In this document: positions 1 to 9,553 of the stretch, piece after piece
Numbering within the stretch: position 1 is the stretch's first letter
Layout: every line of letters begins with the position of its first letter
NCBI RefSeq assembly: GCF_900323885.1
Contig: NZ_OOHJ01000008.1
Span: forward strand, 248,001-312,000
DNA from: [Actinomadura] parvosata subsp. kistnae
GTDB taxonomy: Bacteria; Actinomycetota; Actinomycetes; Streptosporangiales; Streptosporangiaceae
Length of the DNA stretch: 64,000 bases
Direction: 5' to 3'
Notes under the pieces: generated by a model
Told to the model about the DNA's origin: nothing
Seen by the model: the letters and a program-made list of their open reading frames with translations, nothing else
Database searches by the model: none
Translations under genes and position numbers: made by a program

Positions 1-2
1 GA

Positions 3-101
3 ACGCCCGGTGAAGTGGCCGTATCCGTGTACGCGGAGATCGTCGGGCTGCGCCGGACGGAGGTATCGGCGAGCGGCGACCGGGTAGGCCAGGACATGTA
101 A
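3..101 (+). CDS. C-terminal fragment of an unidentified protein
   Basis: An open frame enters from the left edge and ends at TAA (99-101). It gives 32 residues ending SGDRVGQDM. Codon third positions are GC-rich as in real genes here, and the frame stops about 50 bp before the next gene's start, so it is probably the 3' end of an upstream gene on the same strand. The fragment is too short to assign a family. A chance open frame cannot be excluded. Confidence 0.35.
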   Translation, partial: TPGEVAVSVYAEIVGLRRTEVSASGDRVGQDM

Positions 102-153
102 AGCCGCAGCCCCGGGAGCCCCTTCCGCTGTCCGGCGAGCGAGAGGGATGTCA

Positions 154-1020
154 ATGCCGACGGAAACGGTCAGCACGGAAACGGTCAGCACGGAAACGGT
201 CAGCACGGAAACGGTCAGCCACGAGCAGGCGAGGACGACGGTCAGCCAGGCGCCGGCGAACGCGACGGATGAGCGTCCGGCGTCGCAGCCCGGCAGCCTG
301 GAGCGCGGGATCGACCTCCTGCTCGCGCTCAGCGCCGCCTCCCGCCCCGTCACGCTGTCGCAGTTGTGCCGCAGCACGGGCCTGCCCAAGTCGACCGCGC
401 ACCGGATCCTGGGCGTGCTGTGCTCGCGCGAGCTGGCCCGCCGGGTGGGCAACGCGTACCTGCCCGGCGAGCTGCTGGAGTCGATGGCCGGCATCACCCG
501 GGCGCGCGTGCCCGGCACGCGCCGGGTCGTCCTGCCGTACCTGCTGTACCTGTTCGAGACCACCAGGCAGACGGTGAACCTGGCCGTGCCGTCCGGCCTG
601 GAGATCCGCTACGTCGAGCGCCTGTACGGCCACAACCGGGTCGGCTCGCGCTCCGACGGCCTCGACCGGGCGCCGCTGCACTGCACGGCGACCGGCAAGG
701 CGCTGCTGGCCTTCGATCCGAGGCTGCGCCAGGAGCTGCTGGCGCGGGGCACGTTCGAGCGGCTGACCCGCCGCACGATCACCAGCCTGGCCGGGCTCGA
801 ACGGGAGCTGGCGCAGGTCCGCCGGCACGGCATCGCCTACTCGCAGGAGGAGTTCACCGAGGGGGTGGCGTGCGTGGCGGCCCCGGTGTTCGGCCCCGGC
901 GGGCGGATCTGCATGGCGGTCGGGGTGGCGGCGCCCGCGCACCTGGCGCCGCTGGCCAAGCTGGGCATCTCGGTACGCGGCGCCGCCCAGGCGATCTCGG
1001 CCGCCCTGCTCGGCGCGTGA
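154..1020 (+). CDS. IclR-family transcriptional regulator
   Basis: A DNA-binding regulator of 288 residues. After a low-complexity N-terminus (TETVS repeated four times), an IclR winged helix-turn-helix spans about residues 47-105 (LERGIDLLLAL, then LPKSTAHRILG). The C-terminal effector-binding domain follows (ATGKALLAF, FTEGVACVAAPVF, ending in ISAALLGA). IclR proteins bind small carboxylates or aromatics and usually control neighbouring catabolic genes; no clear target is adjacent. ATG 154 is preferred because the GAGAGGG at 141-147 lies six bases upstream; ATG 148 would touch that site. The 3' end is followed by repeats of itself. Confidence 0.9.
   Translation: MPTETVSTETVSTETVSTETVSHEQARTTVSQAPANATDERPASQPGSLERGIDLLLALSAASRPVTLSQLCRSTGLPKSTAHRILGVLCSRELARRVGNAYLPGELLESMAGITRARVPGTRRVVLPYLLYLFETTRQTVNLAVPSGLEIRYVERLYGHNRVGSRSDGLDRAPLHCTATGKALLAFDPRLRQELLARGTFERLTRRTITSLAGLERELAQVRRHGIAYSQEEFTEGVACVAAPVFGPGGRICMAVGVAAPAHLAPLAKLGISVRGAAQAISAALLGA
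160..219 (+). repeat. Four perfect 15-bp tandem repeats inside the IclR gene
   Basis: The unit ACGGAAACGGTCAGC occurs four times head to tail without a mismatch, encoding TETVS each time. The period is a multiple of three, so copy-number change would lengthen or shorten the N-terminal tail without changing frame. It lies immediately after the start codon and before the DNA-binding domain. Confidence 0.95.
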
Positions 1021-1125
1021 TCCCGTTCCCCGCCGCCCTGCTCGGCGCGTGATCCCGTTCTCCCCCGGACGGCTCGGCGCGTGACTCCGTGCGCGGCCGC
1101 GCCGCTCGGCGCGTGACTCCGTTCC
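1000..1125 (+). repeat. Tandem copies of the IclR gene's 3' end, with stop codon
   Basis: The last codons and stop of the IclR gene are followed by three further copies of the same segment. Copies one and two (1000-1031 and 1032-1063) differ by about one base over 32 bp. Copies three and four (core GCTCGGCGCGTGA at 1072 and 1104) are more diverged. Each keeps TGA in the same sequence context. It occupies most of the gap to the next gene. Confidence 0.85.
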
Positions 1126-1138
1126 GGTCAACGGAACG
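1120..1138. terminator. Inverted repeat, possible terminator or operator
   Basis: CGTTCCG and CGGAACG (1120-1126 and 1132-1138) form a perfect 7-bp inverted repeat around GTCAA. It follows the 3' repeat array of the IclR gene and precedes the P450-like gene by about 100 bp. There is no T-run, so a regulator-binding site is as likely as a terminator. Confidence 0.35.
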
Positions 1139-1243
1139 CGTACCGATCTTGTGGCCGGAAGTGTTCCACTGACCGAAACCCCGCATTGCGAACGCGCCCC
1201 CGCGAGCGATCACATCGACGCATGAGAGCGCGGAAGGTCACAC

Positions 1244-2386
1244 GTGCCTAGGGGACTGCCCAGGGCCACCCTGCTGGAGAGCCTGCGCCTGGCGGCCACG
1301 CTCGTCCCCCCGGGCACGCCGCACGTGACGCGCGGGCGCGACCCGCTGCGGGCCCGCGCGCTGCTGGCCACCCTGGAGACCCGCTACGGCGGCCGGCCCG
1401 TGCTCGTGCGCGGCCTGCGCGGCCGCGTCCTGCTGATCCTGTCCAAGCGGGACGCCGTGCGCGTGCTGACCGAGGACGACGACGCCTACGCCCCCACCCT
1501 CGACGAGCGCCCCTTCGGCCTGCCCACGGACGTGCTGCGCCCGCGCTTCATCGAGATCGCCAGGGAGGAGGCCGCCGCGCTCACCGAGGGCGTGGTCGAC
1601 CACGCCCGCCTCAACGCCTGCTGGCAGCGCGTGGCCAGGCGCTGCGTCTACGGCGACGGCGCGGCCGACGACGAGGAGCTCACCCGGCTGCTCGAAGGCG
1701 TCACCCGGGCCGGCCGGTGGCGGGCCAGGCGGCGCCAGGAGATCCTGTCCGGCCGCTACGACGCCCGCATCATCGACCACCTGCGCCGCGCCGAGCCCGG
1801 CAGCCTGGCCGGGCTGATCGCCGAGACGCCGGAGAGCGAGTCGCGGGCGCTGATGCAGGCCGCGTTCTGGATGATGGGGCTGGGCGCCAGCGCGGCCGGC
1901 CTGACGCAGACCCTGGCCCTGCTCGCCGCCCACCCCGCCCACCGCAAGGCGGCCCGCAAGAACCCCGACCACCTGCGCGCCTGCCTGCGCGAAGGACTGC
2001 GCCTGTGGCCGCCCGTGCCCGCCCTGGCCCGCATCACCACGACCGAGACCGAGTGGTACGGCAGCCCGCTGCCCGCCGGCACCACCGTGCTCGTGCCGAT
2101 CGCGGCGCACCAGCGCAGCCCGCGCCTGCCGTACGCGAACACGTTCGCCCCAGAGATCTGGCTCGACGGCACCGCCGCCGACGAGTGGTGGGCGCGGCCC
2201 GGCTGCGGCGGCGTGCACCTGACGCTCGCCGTCGGCACCGCCTTCCTCGCGGCCGTGCTCGGCGCGGCCCGTCCCAAGCCCGTCGGGCGGCTCATCTCCC
2301 AGCACCGGCCGCTCCCCCACGCCATCGACCTGTCGCGGCTGCGGGTCACCATGAGGCCGCTGCGGCGCGACCCTCCTGGGGGCTAG
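1244..2386 (+). CDS. Degenerate cytochrome P450-like protein
   Basis: A 380-residue protein related to cytochrome P450s but missing several hallmarks. The ExxR motif of the K-helix is clear (EGLR, residues 250-253, followed by LWPPVP). A cysteine at residue 321 (RPGCGG) sits where the heme thiolate would be, and the following helix LTLAVGTAFLAAVL fits the P450 L-helix. The usual FxxG that precedes the heme cysteine is absent, and the I-helix (MMGLGASAAGL) lacks the acid-threonine pair used for oxygen activation. It may bind heme without normal monooxygenase activity, or may no longer bind it. GTG 1244 is chosen because GAAGG lies just upstream. No redox partner is adjacent. Confidence 0.7.
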   Translation: MPRGLPRATLLESLRLAATLVPPGTPHVTRGRDPLRARALLATLETRYGGRPVLVRGLRGRVLLILSKRDAVRVLTEDDDAYAPTLDERPFGLPTDVLRPRFIEIAREEAAALTEGVVDHARLNACWQRVARRCVYGDGAADDEELTRLLEGVTRAGRWRARRRQEILSGRYDARIIDHLRRAEPGSLAGLIAETPESESRALMQAAFWMMGLGASAAGLTQTLALLAAHPAHRKAARKNPDHLRACLREGLRLWPPVPALARITTTETEWYGSPLPAGTTVLVPIAAHQRSPRLPYANTFAPEIWLDGTAADEWWARPGCGGVHLTLAVGTAFLAAVLGAARPKPVGRLISQHRPLPHAIDLSRLRVTMRPLRRDPPGG

Positions 2387-2546
2387 TGGCCAACGGGCAG
2401 GCCCTTCCTCCGTTAGAGTCTGGGGTACAAACGGGATGCCGGGCGGCGGAACGGTTCGGGTTGCCATTCGGGGTTGCCAGAGGACGAACCGGCGGGAGGA
2501 TCGGTTCGGATTGAGACGGGATGACGACGGCGAGAGGACGGCGACG

Positions 2547-4615
<2,069 letters not shown>

Positions 4616-4625
4616 CTTTGAGGGG

Positions 4626-5530
4626 TCAGAAGCCCTGTGCCGGGGAGACCACGCCTTCCAGGGGTTCGCCGGCGCGGAAGCGGCGCACGTTCTCGGTGAC
4701 GCGTTCGGCCAGGCCGCGCCAGTAGGCGGGGCGCGGGTTGGCGGAGTGCGGGGTGATGAGCACGTTCTCCAGCGTCCAGAGCGGGTGGCCGTCGGGCAGC
4801 GGCTCCGGGTCGGTGACGTCGAGCGCCGCCCCGCCGATGCGGCCCGAGCGCAGCGCCTCGACCAGGTCGGCGGTGACGACGAGGCCGCCTCGGGCGACGT
4901 TCACCAGCCACGCGTCCTGCCGCATGAGCCCGAACTCGTGCGTGCCGAACATCCCCCTGGTGCCGGGCGTGGCGGGCGCGGCGACGACCACGTAGTTCGC
5001 CTCGGGCAGCGCGTCGCGGTAGCGGGCGCGCGGCAGCACGACGTCCGCGCCCGGCACCGCGCCGCGGTCGCTGACGGCGACGATCCGGCAGCCGAACGGC
5101 TCCAGCAGCCCGATCAGCGCCCGGCCGATGCCGCCGCAGCCCACGATCGCGACGGTCGAGCCGGTCAGCTCCCTGGACGTGTTGGGCAGCCACGTGGTGG
5201 CCCTGGCCAGCCGGTGCAGGTTGCGGGCGGCGGCGAGCATGAGGGCCAGCGCGTGCTCGGCGACGGGCCGGCCGTACGAGCCGGTGGCGGCGGTGAAGAC
5301 GGGATGCCCGGTGATGACGCCCGCGTCGGCCCACCGCTCGACGCCGGCGTGCGGGAGCTGCACCCAGCGGATGCCTTCGTGGAGCATGGAGCGCACCTCG
5401 CCGGGGTCGTCGTTGCCGTAGTAGACGATCGCCTCGGCCTCCGCCAGGGGCACGGCGCGGGCGCCGGCGCGGCGGACGGCGTCGATGAGCGCGGGCACGG
5501 GCTCGGGCCGACGTGGACGGCGACGGTCAT
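4626..5530 (-). CDS. D-isomer specific 2-hydroxyacid dehydrogenase (start affected by a likely frameshift)
   Basis: An NAD(P)-dependent dehydrogenase of the D-2-hydroxyacid/phosphoglycerate dehydrogenase family. It has the Rossmann motif VGCGGIGRA, the substrate arginine in NVARGGLV, the acid in DPEPLPDGHPLW and the catalytic histidine in ITPHSANP. The uninterrupted frame begins at GTG 5498, but that omits the first beta strand. ATG 5530 gives MTVAVHVGP in another frame. Adding one base near 5514 (ctcggg to ctccggg) joins the two as MTVAVHVGPEPVPALIDAV, the normal start of this family, giving 301 residues. The substrate is not known. Its 3' end faces the kinase gene 10 bp away. Confidence 0.85.
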
Positions 5531-5652
5531 CGGGGCAGCCTCCCGGTCATAGCACGTTGATCACGAGTGAGCATATATCGGCATTGATGTCCGGATAGCA
5601 CGAGACATGTTTTTTCATGCGACCACATTGAGAAACGCCCTTTCTCCTTTAC

Positions 5653-5666
5653 AATGCAAGTGCATT
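5653..5666. promoter_or_regulatory. Palindromic operator candidate before the hydrolase gene
   Basis: AATGCA-AG-TGCATT is a perfect 6-bp inverted repeat in an unusually AT-rich stretch, ending seven bases before the GGAGGGGG ribosome site of the downstream gene. It lies in the divergent gap with the dehydrogenase, where a regulator could control either gene. The binding protein is not evident. Confidence 0.5.
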
Positions 5667-5684
5667 AAAAACGGAGGGGGTGGC

Positions 5685-6580
5685 ATGCGGATCGAGTTCG
5701 CGCACAACGGCGGGGTGCGCCTCGCCTACGAGCGAATGGGCGCACCGGACGGGGAGCCGCTGCTGCTCGTCGTCGGCACGGGCCTGCAGATGGTCGCCTG
5801 GGCGGACGGGCTCTGCGCCGAGCTGGGGGCCAGGGGGTTCGCCGTGGTCAGGTACGACAACCGCGACTCGGGGCTTTCGTCGCAGATCGGGCAGGCGGAG
5901 GCCCCGGGCCGGTTCGGGAGGCGGAGGAAGCCGGCGTACACGCTGGACGACCTGGCCGACGACGCTGTCGCGGTCATGGACGCGCTCGGCTGGGACAGCG
6001 CGCACCTCTTCGGCGCGGCGGCCGGCGGGGTCATCGCCCAGGTCACCGCGCTGCGCCAGCCGCACCGGGTCCGCACGCTCGGCCTGGCCGCCTCGTACGC
6101 GGGCTGGCGCCTGAGCCGGATGCGGCCGGGCGCGCTCCTGCGCATGCTCGCCAAGGGACTGCGGCGCCCCGCGCCCGGCCGGGACGGTTACGCGCGGGGT
6201 TCGTCGAGGCGGTCCGGCCGCTCACCACCGCCGAGTACCCGCTGGACGAGGAGCTGTGGCGGCGGATCGCCCTGACGATGTTCGACCGGTGCCCGGAGCC
6301 GGGGCCGGGCACGATGCGGCAGGCCGCCGCCCTGAACGCGACCGGCGACCTGCTCCCCAGGCTGGGCGGCGTCACGGCCCCGGCGCTCGTCCTGCACGGC
6401 GAGGCGGACCCCATGGTGCGCCTCCGCTCTGCCCGGGAGCTGGCCGCCGCCATCCCGGACGCGCGCCTGGTCGTGTATCCGGGCATGGGCCACGACCTGC
6501 CGCCGGGGCTCTGGCCGTCGATCGCGGACGAGCTGGCGGCCCTGGCCGGACGCGCGACCACGGCGGGAACCGGACTCTGA
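5685..6580 (+). pseudogene. Alpha/beta hydrolase, one-base frameshift; nucleophile replaced by Ala
   Basis: The first part (ATG 5685 behind GGAGGGGG) has the alpha/beta-hydrolase core: VVGTGLQM oxyanion region, VRYDNRDSGLS, and the strand-turn-helix LFGAAAGGVIAQ. The second part continues as RALTMFDR-like sequence, APALVLHGEADPMV and the C-terminal YPGMGHDLP, carrying the Asp and His of a triad. The two parts join if one G is added to the GGGG at 6196-6199, giving 298 residues and the passage YARGFVEAVRPL. The nucleophile elbow, normally GxSxGG, reads GAAAGG, so the serine is missing. It may be non-hydrolytic even when intact. Confidence 0.8.
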
Positions 6581-6597
6581 CCCGTGCCCCCCCCGGG

Positions 6598-6667
6598 GCC
6601 AGGCCGGGCCGGACGCTCGCCGGCTCACGTCGGCCTCCGTGGCCAGGCCGGGCGCTCGCCGGCTCAC
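6598..6667. repeat. Direct repeat covering the 3' end of the GntR gene
   Basis: GGCCAGGCCGGG followed by GCTCGCCGGCTCAC occurs twice (from 6598 and from 6641), with a 5-base difference in the spacer. The second copy contains the stop codon of the GntR gene, read on the minus strand as TGA followed by GCCGGCGAGC. This is the same pattern as after the IclR gene. Confidence 0.75.
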
Positions 6668-7383
6668 ATCACGAGCGGGCAGGCCGTACCCTCCAGGAGG
6701 CTTTTGACCTCGTCGTGGGCCGCCGCCACGATCGAGGCGGTCGCCAGGGCGGCGTCGTCGGCGCGGCCCTCGGTGACGGCGGCGGCGACGTCGAGGTGGC
6801 GGCGGACGGCCGGGTTGTCCAGGCGTTCCGGCAGGAGGAGCAGGTCGCGGCGGGCCACCAGCAGCTCCTCGGTGACCGAGGCGAGCTGGGCGAACATGCC
6901 GTTGCCCGACGCGCCCAGCAGCACCCGGTGGAAGGCTGCGTCGGCGGTCACGAAGCCGTGCCTGTCGCCGGCCCGCGCGGCGGCGATCAGGGCGCGCGCG
7001 GCGGCCAGCAGCTCCTGTCGCGCGGCGGGGTCGGCGTGCCGGGCGGCCAGCGCGGCGGCGGCGGGCTCGACGGCGGCCCGCAGCTCGGCCAGCTCGCGCA
7101 GCTGCGTCTCGCGTCCCGGCGAGGTGAGGCGCCAGCGGATCACCTGGGGGTCGTAGAGATTCCAGGCGGTCATCGGGCGCACGGTGACGCCGACCCGGGG
7201 GCGGCTGCTGACCAGCCGCTTGGACTCCAGCACGCGTACGGCCTCGCGGGCGACCGTGCGGGAGACGCCGAACCGCTCCTGGACGTCCTCCAGCCGCAGC
7301 ACCTCCCCCGCGCGCAGCTCACCGGCGGCCAGCGAGCGACCGAGCCCGTCCACCACCTGCCCGTGCAGGCCCTGGAGCTTCAC
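6664..7383 (-). CDS. GntR-family (FadR/FCD type) regulator
   Basis: A 239-residue regulator. The winged helix is at the N-terminus (EVLRLEDVQERFGVSRTVAREAVRVLESKRLV, about residues 27-58), followed by RPRVGVTVRP. An all-helical FCD ligand domain follows, with metal-ligand type residues in the helix DAAFHRVLLGASGN. FCD regulators near Entner-Doudoroff enzymes usually sense sugar acids. It follows the KDPG-aldolase gene by 82 bp on the same strand, so it is likely a co-transcribed local regulator of sugar-acid catabolism. The start is GTG 7383. Confidence 0.9.
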   Translation of the reverse strand: MKLQGLHGQVVDGLGRSLAAGELRAGEVLRLEDVQERFGVSRTVAREAVRVLESKRLVSSRPRVGVTVRPMTAWNLYDPQVIRWRLTSPGRETQLRELAELRAAVEPAAAALAARHADPAARQELLAAARALIAAARAGDRHGFVTADAAFHRVLLGASGNGMFAQLASVTEELLVARRDLLLLPERLDNPAVRRHLDVAAAVTEGRADDAALATASIVAAAHDEVKSLLEGTACPLVM

Positions 7384-7480
7384 CCCGCCACCTGCCTGCG
7401 CGAACTCCGGAGCGTCATGCCCGGCAGCCTCACGCCCGGTACCTCCGCGTGCGAGCTCTGGGGCTTCATACCGGGGAGCC
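7384..7480. repeat. Imperfect repeats of the aldolase gene's 3' end
   Basis: On the minus strand the aldolase ends CCGGTATGA followed by AGCCCCAGAGCTCGCAC. A similar segment, CCGGGCATGACGCTCCGG and then AGTTCGCGC, recurs about 50 bp downstream, with a shorter partial copy (CCGGGCGTGAGGC) between them. The stop codon TGA is preserved in each. The copies are diverged (about four in five bases alike over the longest pair). Confidence 0.55.
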
Positions 7481-8107
7481 CGCCTGTGCGAGGCGGGTGA
7501 GCAGGGTCGTGACGCGTCGCTCGGCGGCCTGGGCGCCGCCGGAGGTCAGGGCGGAGCCCATGCCGCAGGCGATGGCGCCGGCGGCGATCCAGCCGGGGGC
7601 GTCGTCGATGGTGACGCCGCCCGTCGGGATGGCGGGCAGCTGCGGGATCGCGGCTCGCACGGCTTGCAGCCAGGACGGCGTCACGGCCGAGGCGGGGAAG
7701 AGCTTCACGGCGTCGGCCCCCTCCTCCAGGGCCCGTACGATCTCCGTCGGCGTGGCGGCGCCGGGGAAGACGGGCACGCCGTAACGGTGGCCGGTGCGGA
7801 TCACGCCGGGGTTGAGGTGGGGTGAGACCAGGAAACACGCCCCGGCCTCGACGGCGGCGCGGGCGGCGGCCTCGTCGAGCACGGTGCCGGCGCCGACGAG
7901 GGCGTCGGGCCGCTGCTCGGCCAGCCGCGCGACGGCGGTGAGGGCGCGGGGCGTGGTGAGCGCCACCTCGACGGCATTGAGGCCGGCGTCCAGCATGGCC
8001 TCGGCGGCGGCCACCGCCTCTTGCGGGCCGGCGCTCCTGACGATCCCGAACACCCGTTGCCCGGTGACGGCCTGGACGAGCTCCCACCGGTACAGAGGAC
8101 TCTTCAC
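7466..8107 (-). CDS. eda: 2-dehydro-3-deoxy-phosphogluconate (KDPG/KDPGal) aldolase
   Basis: A class I aldolase of 213 residues that cleaves KDPG or the galactose analogue to pyruvate and glyceraldehyde 3-phosphate. The Schiff-base lysine is in GADAVKLFPAS, the general acid/base glutamate is in AVEVALTTP, and the phosphate-binding GGV is in PTGGVTIDDAP; length is normal. It starts at GTG 8107 and is followed by the GntR regulator, suggesting a small sugar-acid degradation unit. No dehydratase or KDG kinase is beside it; the PfkB kinase at 9.5-10.5 kb is on the same strand but beyond the MFS gene. Confidence 0.92.
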   Translation of the reverse strand: MKSPLYRWELVQAVTGQRVFGIVRSAGPQEAVAAAEAMLDAGLNAVEVALTTPRALTAVARLAEQRPDALVGAGTVLDEAAARAAVEAGACFLVSPHLNPGVIRTGHRYGVPVFPGAATPTEIVRALEEGADAVKLFPASAVTPSWLQAVRAAIPQLPAIPTGGVTIDDAPGWIAAGAIACGMGSALTSGGAQAAERRVTTLLTRLAQAGSPV

Positions 8108-8210
8108 GTCCGGAATCGTACTATTAAATCACCTTATTTACGACATGCTGTTAGAACGGCCATCAAATGGGCTCTCTTGACCACAAGCCGCCCATGAGGA
8201 ACGCTGACAA

Positions 8211-9452
8211 TTGGAGATCGTGGCCCCGGGGGCATTACGCGTGAGGCGTCCATTCATCACCTTGCTGGCCGCCAACGCCCTTTCCGTCACCGGGAACATC
8301 CTGTCCATCCTCGCCGTCCCCTGGTTCGTCCTGGAGACCACCGGCAGCGCCGTGCTCACGGGGGTGGCCTCGTTCGCCACGACGTTCCCCACCGTCATCT
8401 CCGCCGCGTTCGGCGGCTCGATCGTGGACCGGCTCGGGTTCCGCGCGGCGAGCGTGCTGTCGGACCTGGCCAGCGGGCTGATCGTGCTGGCCGTGCCGGT
8501 GCTGTTCCTGACGACCGGGCTGAGCTACCCGCTGCTGCTCGTGCTGCTGTTCCTGCGCTGGCTGGCGGCCACCCCCGGCGAGACCGCGCGCAAGGCCATG
8601 CTGCCCGACCTGTCCACGGCGGCCGGCGTGCGGATCGAGCGGGCCACCTCCGCCTACGACGGCGTCTACCGGGGCGCCGCGATGGTGGGGGCGCCGCTGG
8701 CCGGGGTGCTGATCCTGTGGCTCGGGCCGAGCATGCTGCTGCTCGTGGACGGGGTGACCTTCCTGCTGTCGGCGACGCTGATCGCCGCCGGGGTGCCGCG
8801 CGTGCGGCGGGGACGGCGCGAGCCCGGCGGGTACCTGGACGGGCTGCGGGCCGGGCTGACCTTCCTGTGGGGCGACCGGCTGCAGCTCAGCGCCACCACC
8901 ATGATCGTGGTGGTCAACCTGCTCGACACCGGCGTCACCCAGGTGCTGCTGGCGCTGTACGCGCGCGAGGTGGCCGGCGATCCCCGCGCGTTCGGGCTGC
9001 TCACCGGCGCGCTCGGCGCCGGCGCGGTGGCCGGGACCATCGTGTACGGGACGGCCGGCGGCCGGTTGCCGATGCGCCTGACCTACGGGTGGGCCTTCCT
9101 CATGGCCGGGGTGCCGCGCGTGCTGGTGCTGGCCATGGGCGCGCCGTTCCCCGTGGCGCTCGCCGTCACGGCGGTGTCCGGCTTCGCCGCCGGGGCCATC
9201 AACCCGATCCTGGCCATCCTCCAGTACGGCCGGATCCCCGCGCCGCTGCGGGCCCGGGTGATCGGCGCGATGACGGCCGCCGCGTACGCGGGGATGCCGC
9301 TCGGCGGGCTGGCGGCCGGGGCGCTCACCGAGGTCGTCGGCCTGGGCCCCACCCTGTTCGCCTTCACCTGCGTCTACCTGCTGATCTCGCTGCCGCCCTT
9401 CGTCGGCCGGGCCTGGCGCGAGCTGGACCGGTCCCAGCGAGCCGACGCCTGA
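8211..9452 (+). CDS. MFS transporter
   Basis: An integral membrane protein of about 413 residues with twelve predicted helices. It has the MFS loop 2-3 signature region (GGSIVDRLGFRAASVLSDL) and the charged loop RKAMLPDLSTAAGVRIERATSAYDGVYR typical of the macrolide-efflux/enterobactin-exporter (MFS_3-like) subgroup. The substrate is unknown, but exporters of this subgroup move drugs or siderophores outward. The start is uncertain: TTG 8211 and GTG 8220 are both in frame with weak ribosome sites (GAGGA at 8196). It is divergent from the aldolase gene across a 100-bp AT-rich gap. The 3' end is followed by repeats of itself. Confidence 0.85.
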   Translation: MEIVAPGALRVRRPFITLLAANALSVTGNILSILAVPWFVLETTGSAVLTGVASFATTFPTVISAAFGGSIVDRLGFRAASVLSDLASGLIVLAVPVLFLTTGLSYPLLLVLLFLRWLAATPGETARKAMLPDLSTAAGVRIERATSAYDGVYRGAAMVGAPLAGVLILWLGPSMLLLVDGVTFLLSATLIAAGVPRVRRGRREPGGYLDGLRAGLTFLWGDRLQLSATTMIVVVNLLDTGVTQVLLALYAREVAGDPRAFGLLTGALGAGAVAGTIVYGTAGGRLPMRLTYGWAFLMAGVPRVLVLAMGAPFPVALAVTAVSGFAAGAINPILAILQYGRIPAPLRARVIGAMTAAAYAGMPLGGLAAGALTEVVGLGPTLFAFTCVYLLISLPPFVGRAWRELDRSQRADA

Positions 9453-9553
9453 AGCCCCGCGGGCGGACGCCCCAGGCCCCGCGGGCGGACGCCTGAGGCC
9501 CCCGGGCGGACGTCTGAGGCCCCGTCACCCGGCCTGCGCCTGAGCCCTCACCC
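9440..9553 (+). repeat. About five 22-bp repeats of the MFS gene's 3' end
   Basis: The end of the MFS gene (GCCGACGCCTGAAGCCCCGC) is followed by four imperfect tandem copies (GCGGACGCCCCAGGCCCC, GCGGACGCCTGAGGCCCC, GCGGACGTCTGAGGCCCC and a weaker GCGCCTGAGCCC). TGA is kept in all but the second. The array fills the whole gap to the convergent PfkB gene and runs a few bases past its stop. Confidence 0.8.

Noticed and set aside
8108..8210. GntR operator in the aldolase/MFS gap
   Set aside because: The gap is AT-rich but I found no dyad strong enough to name a site.
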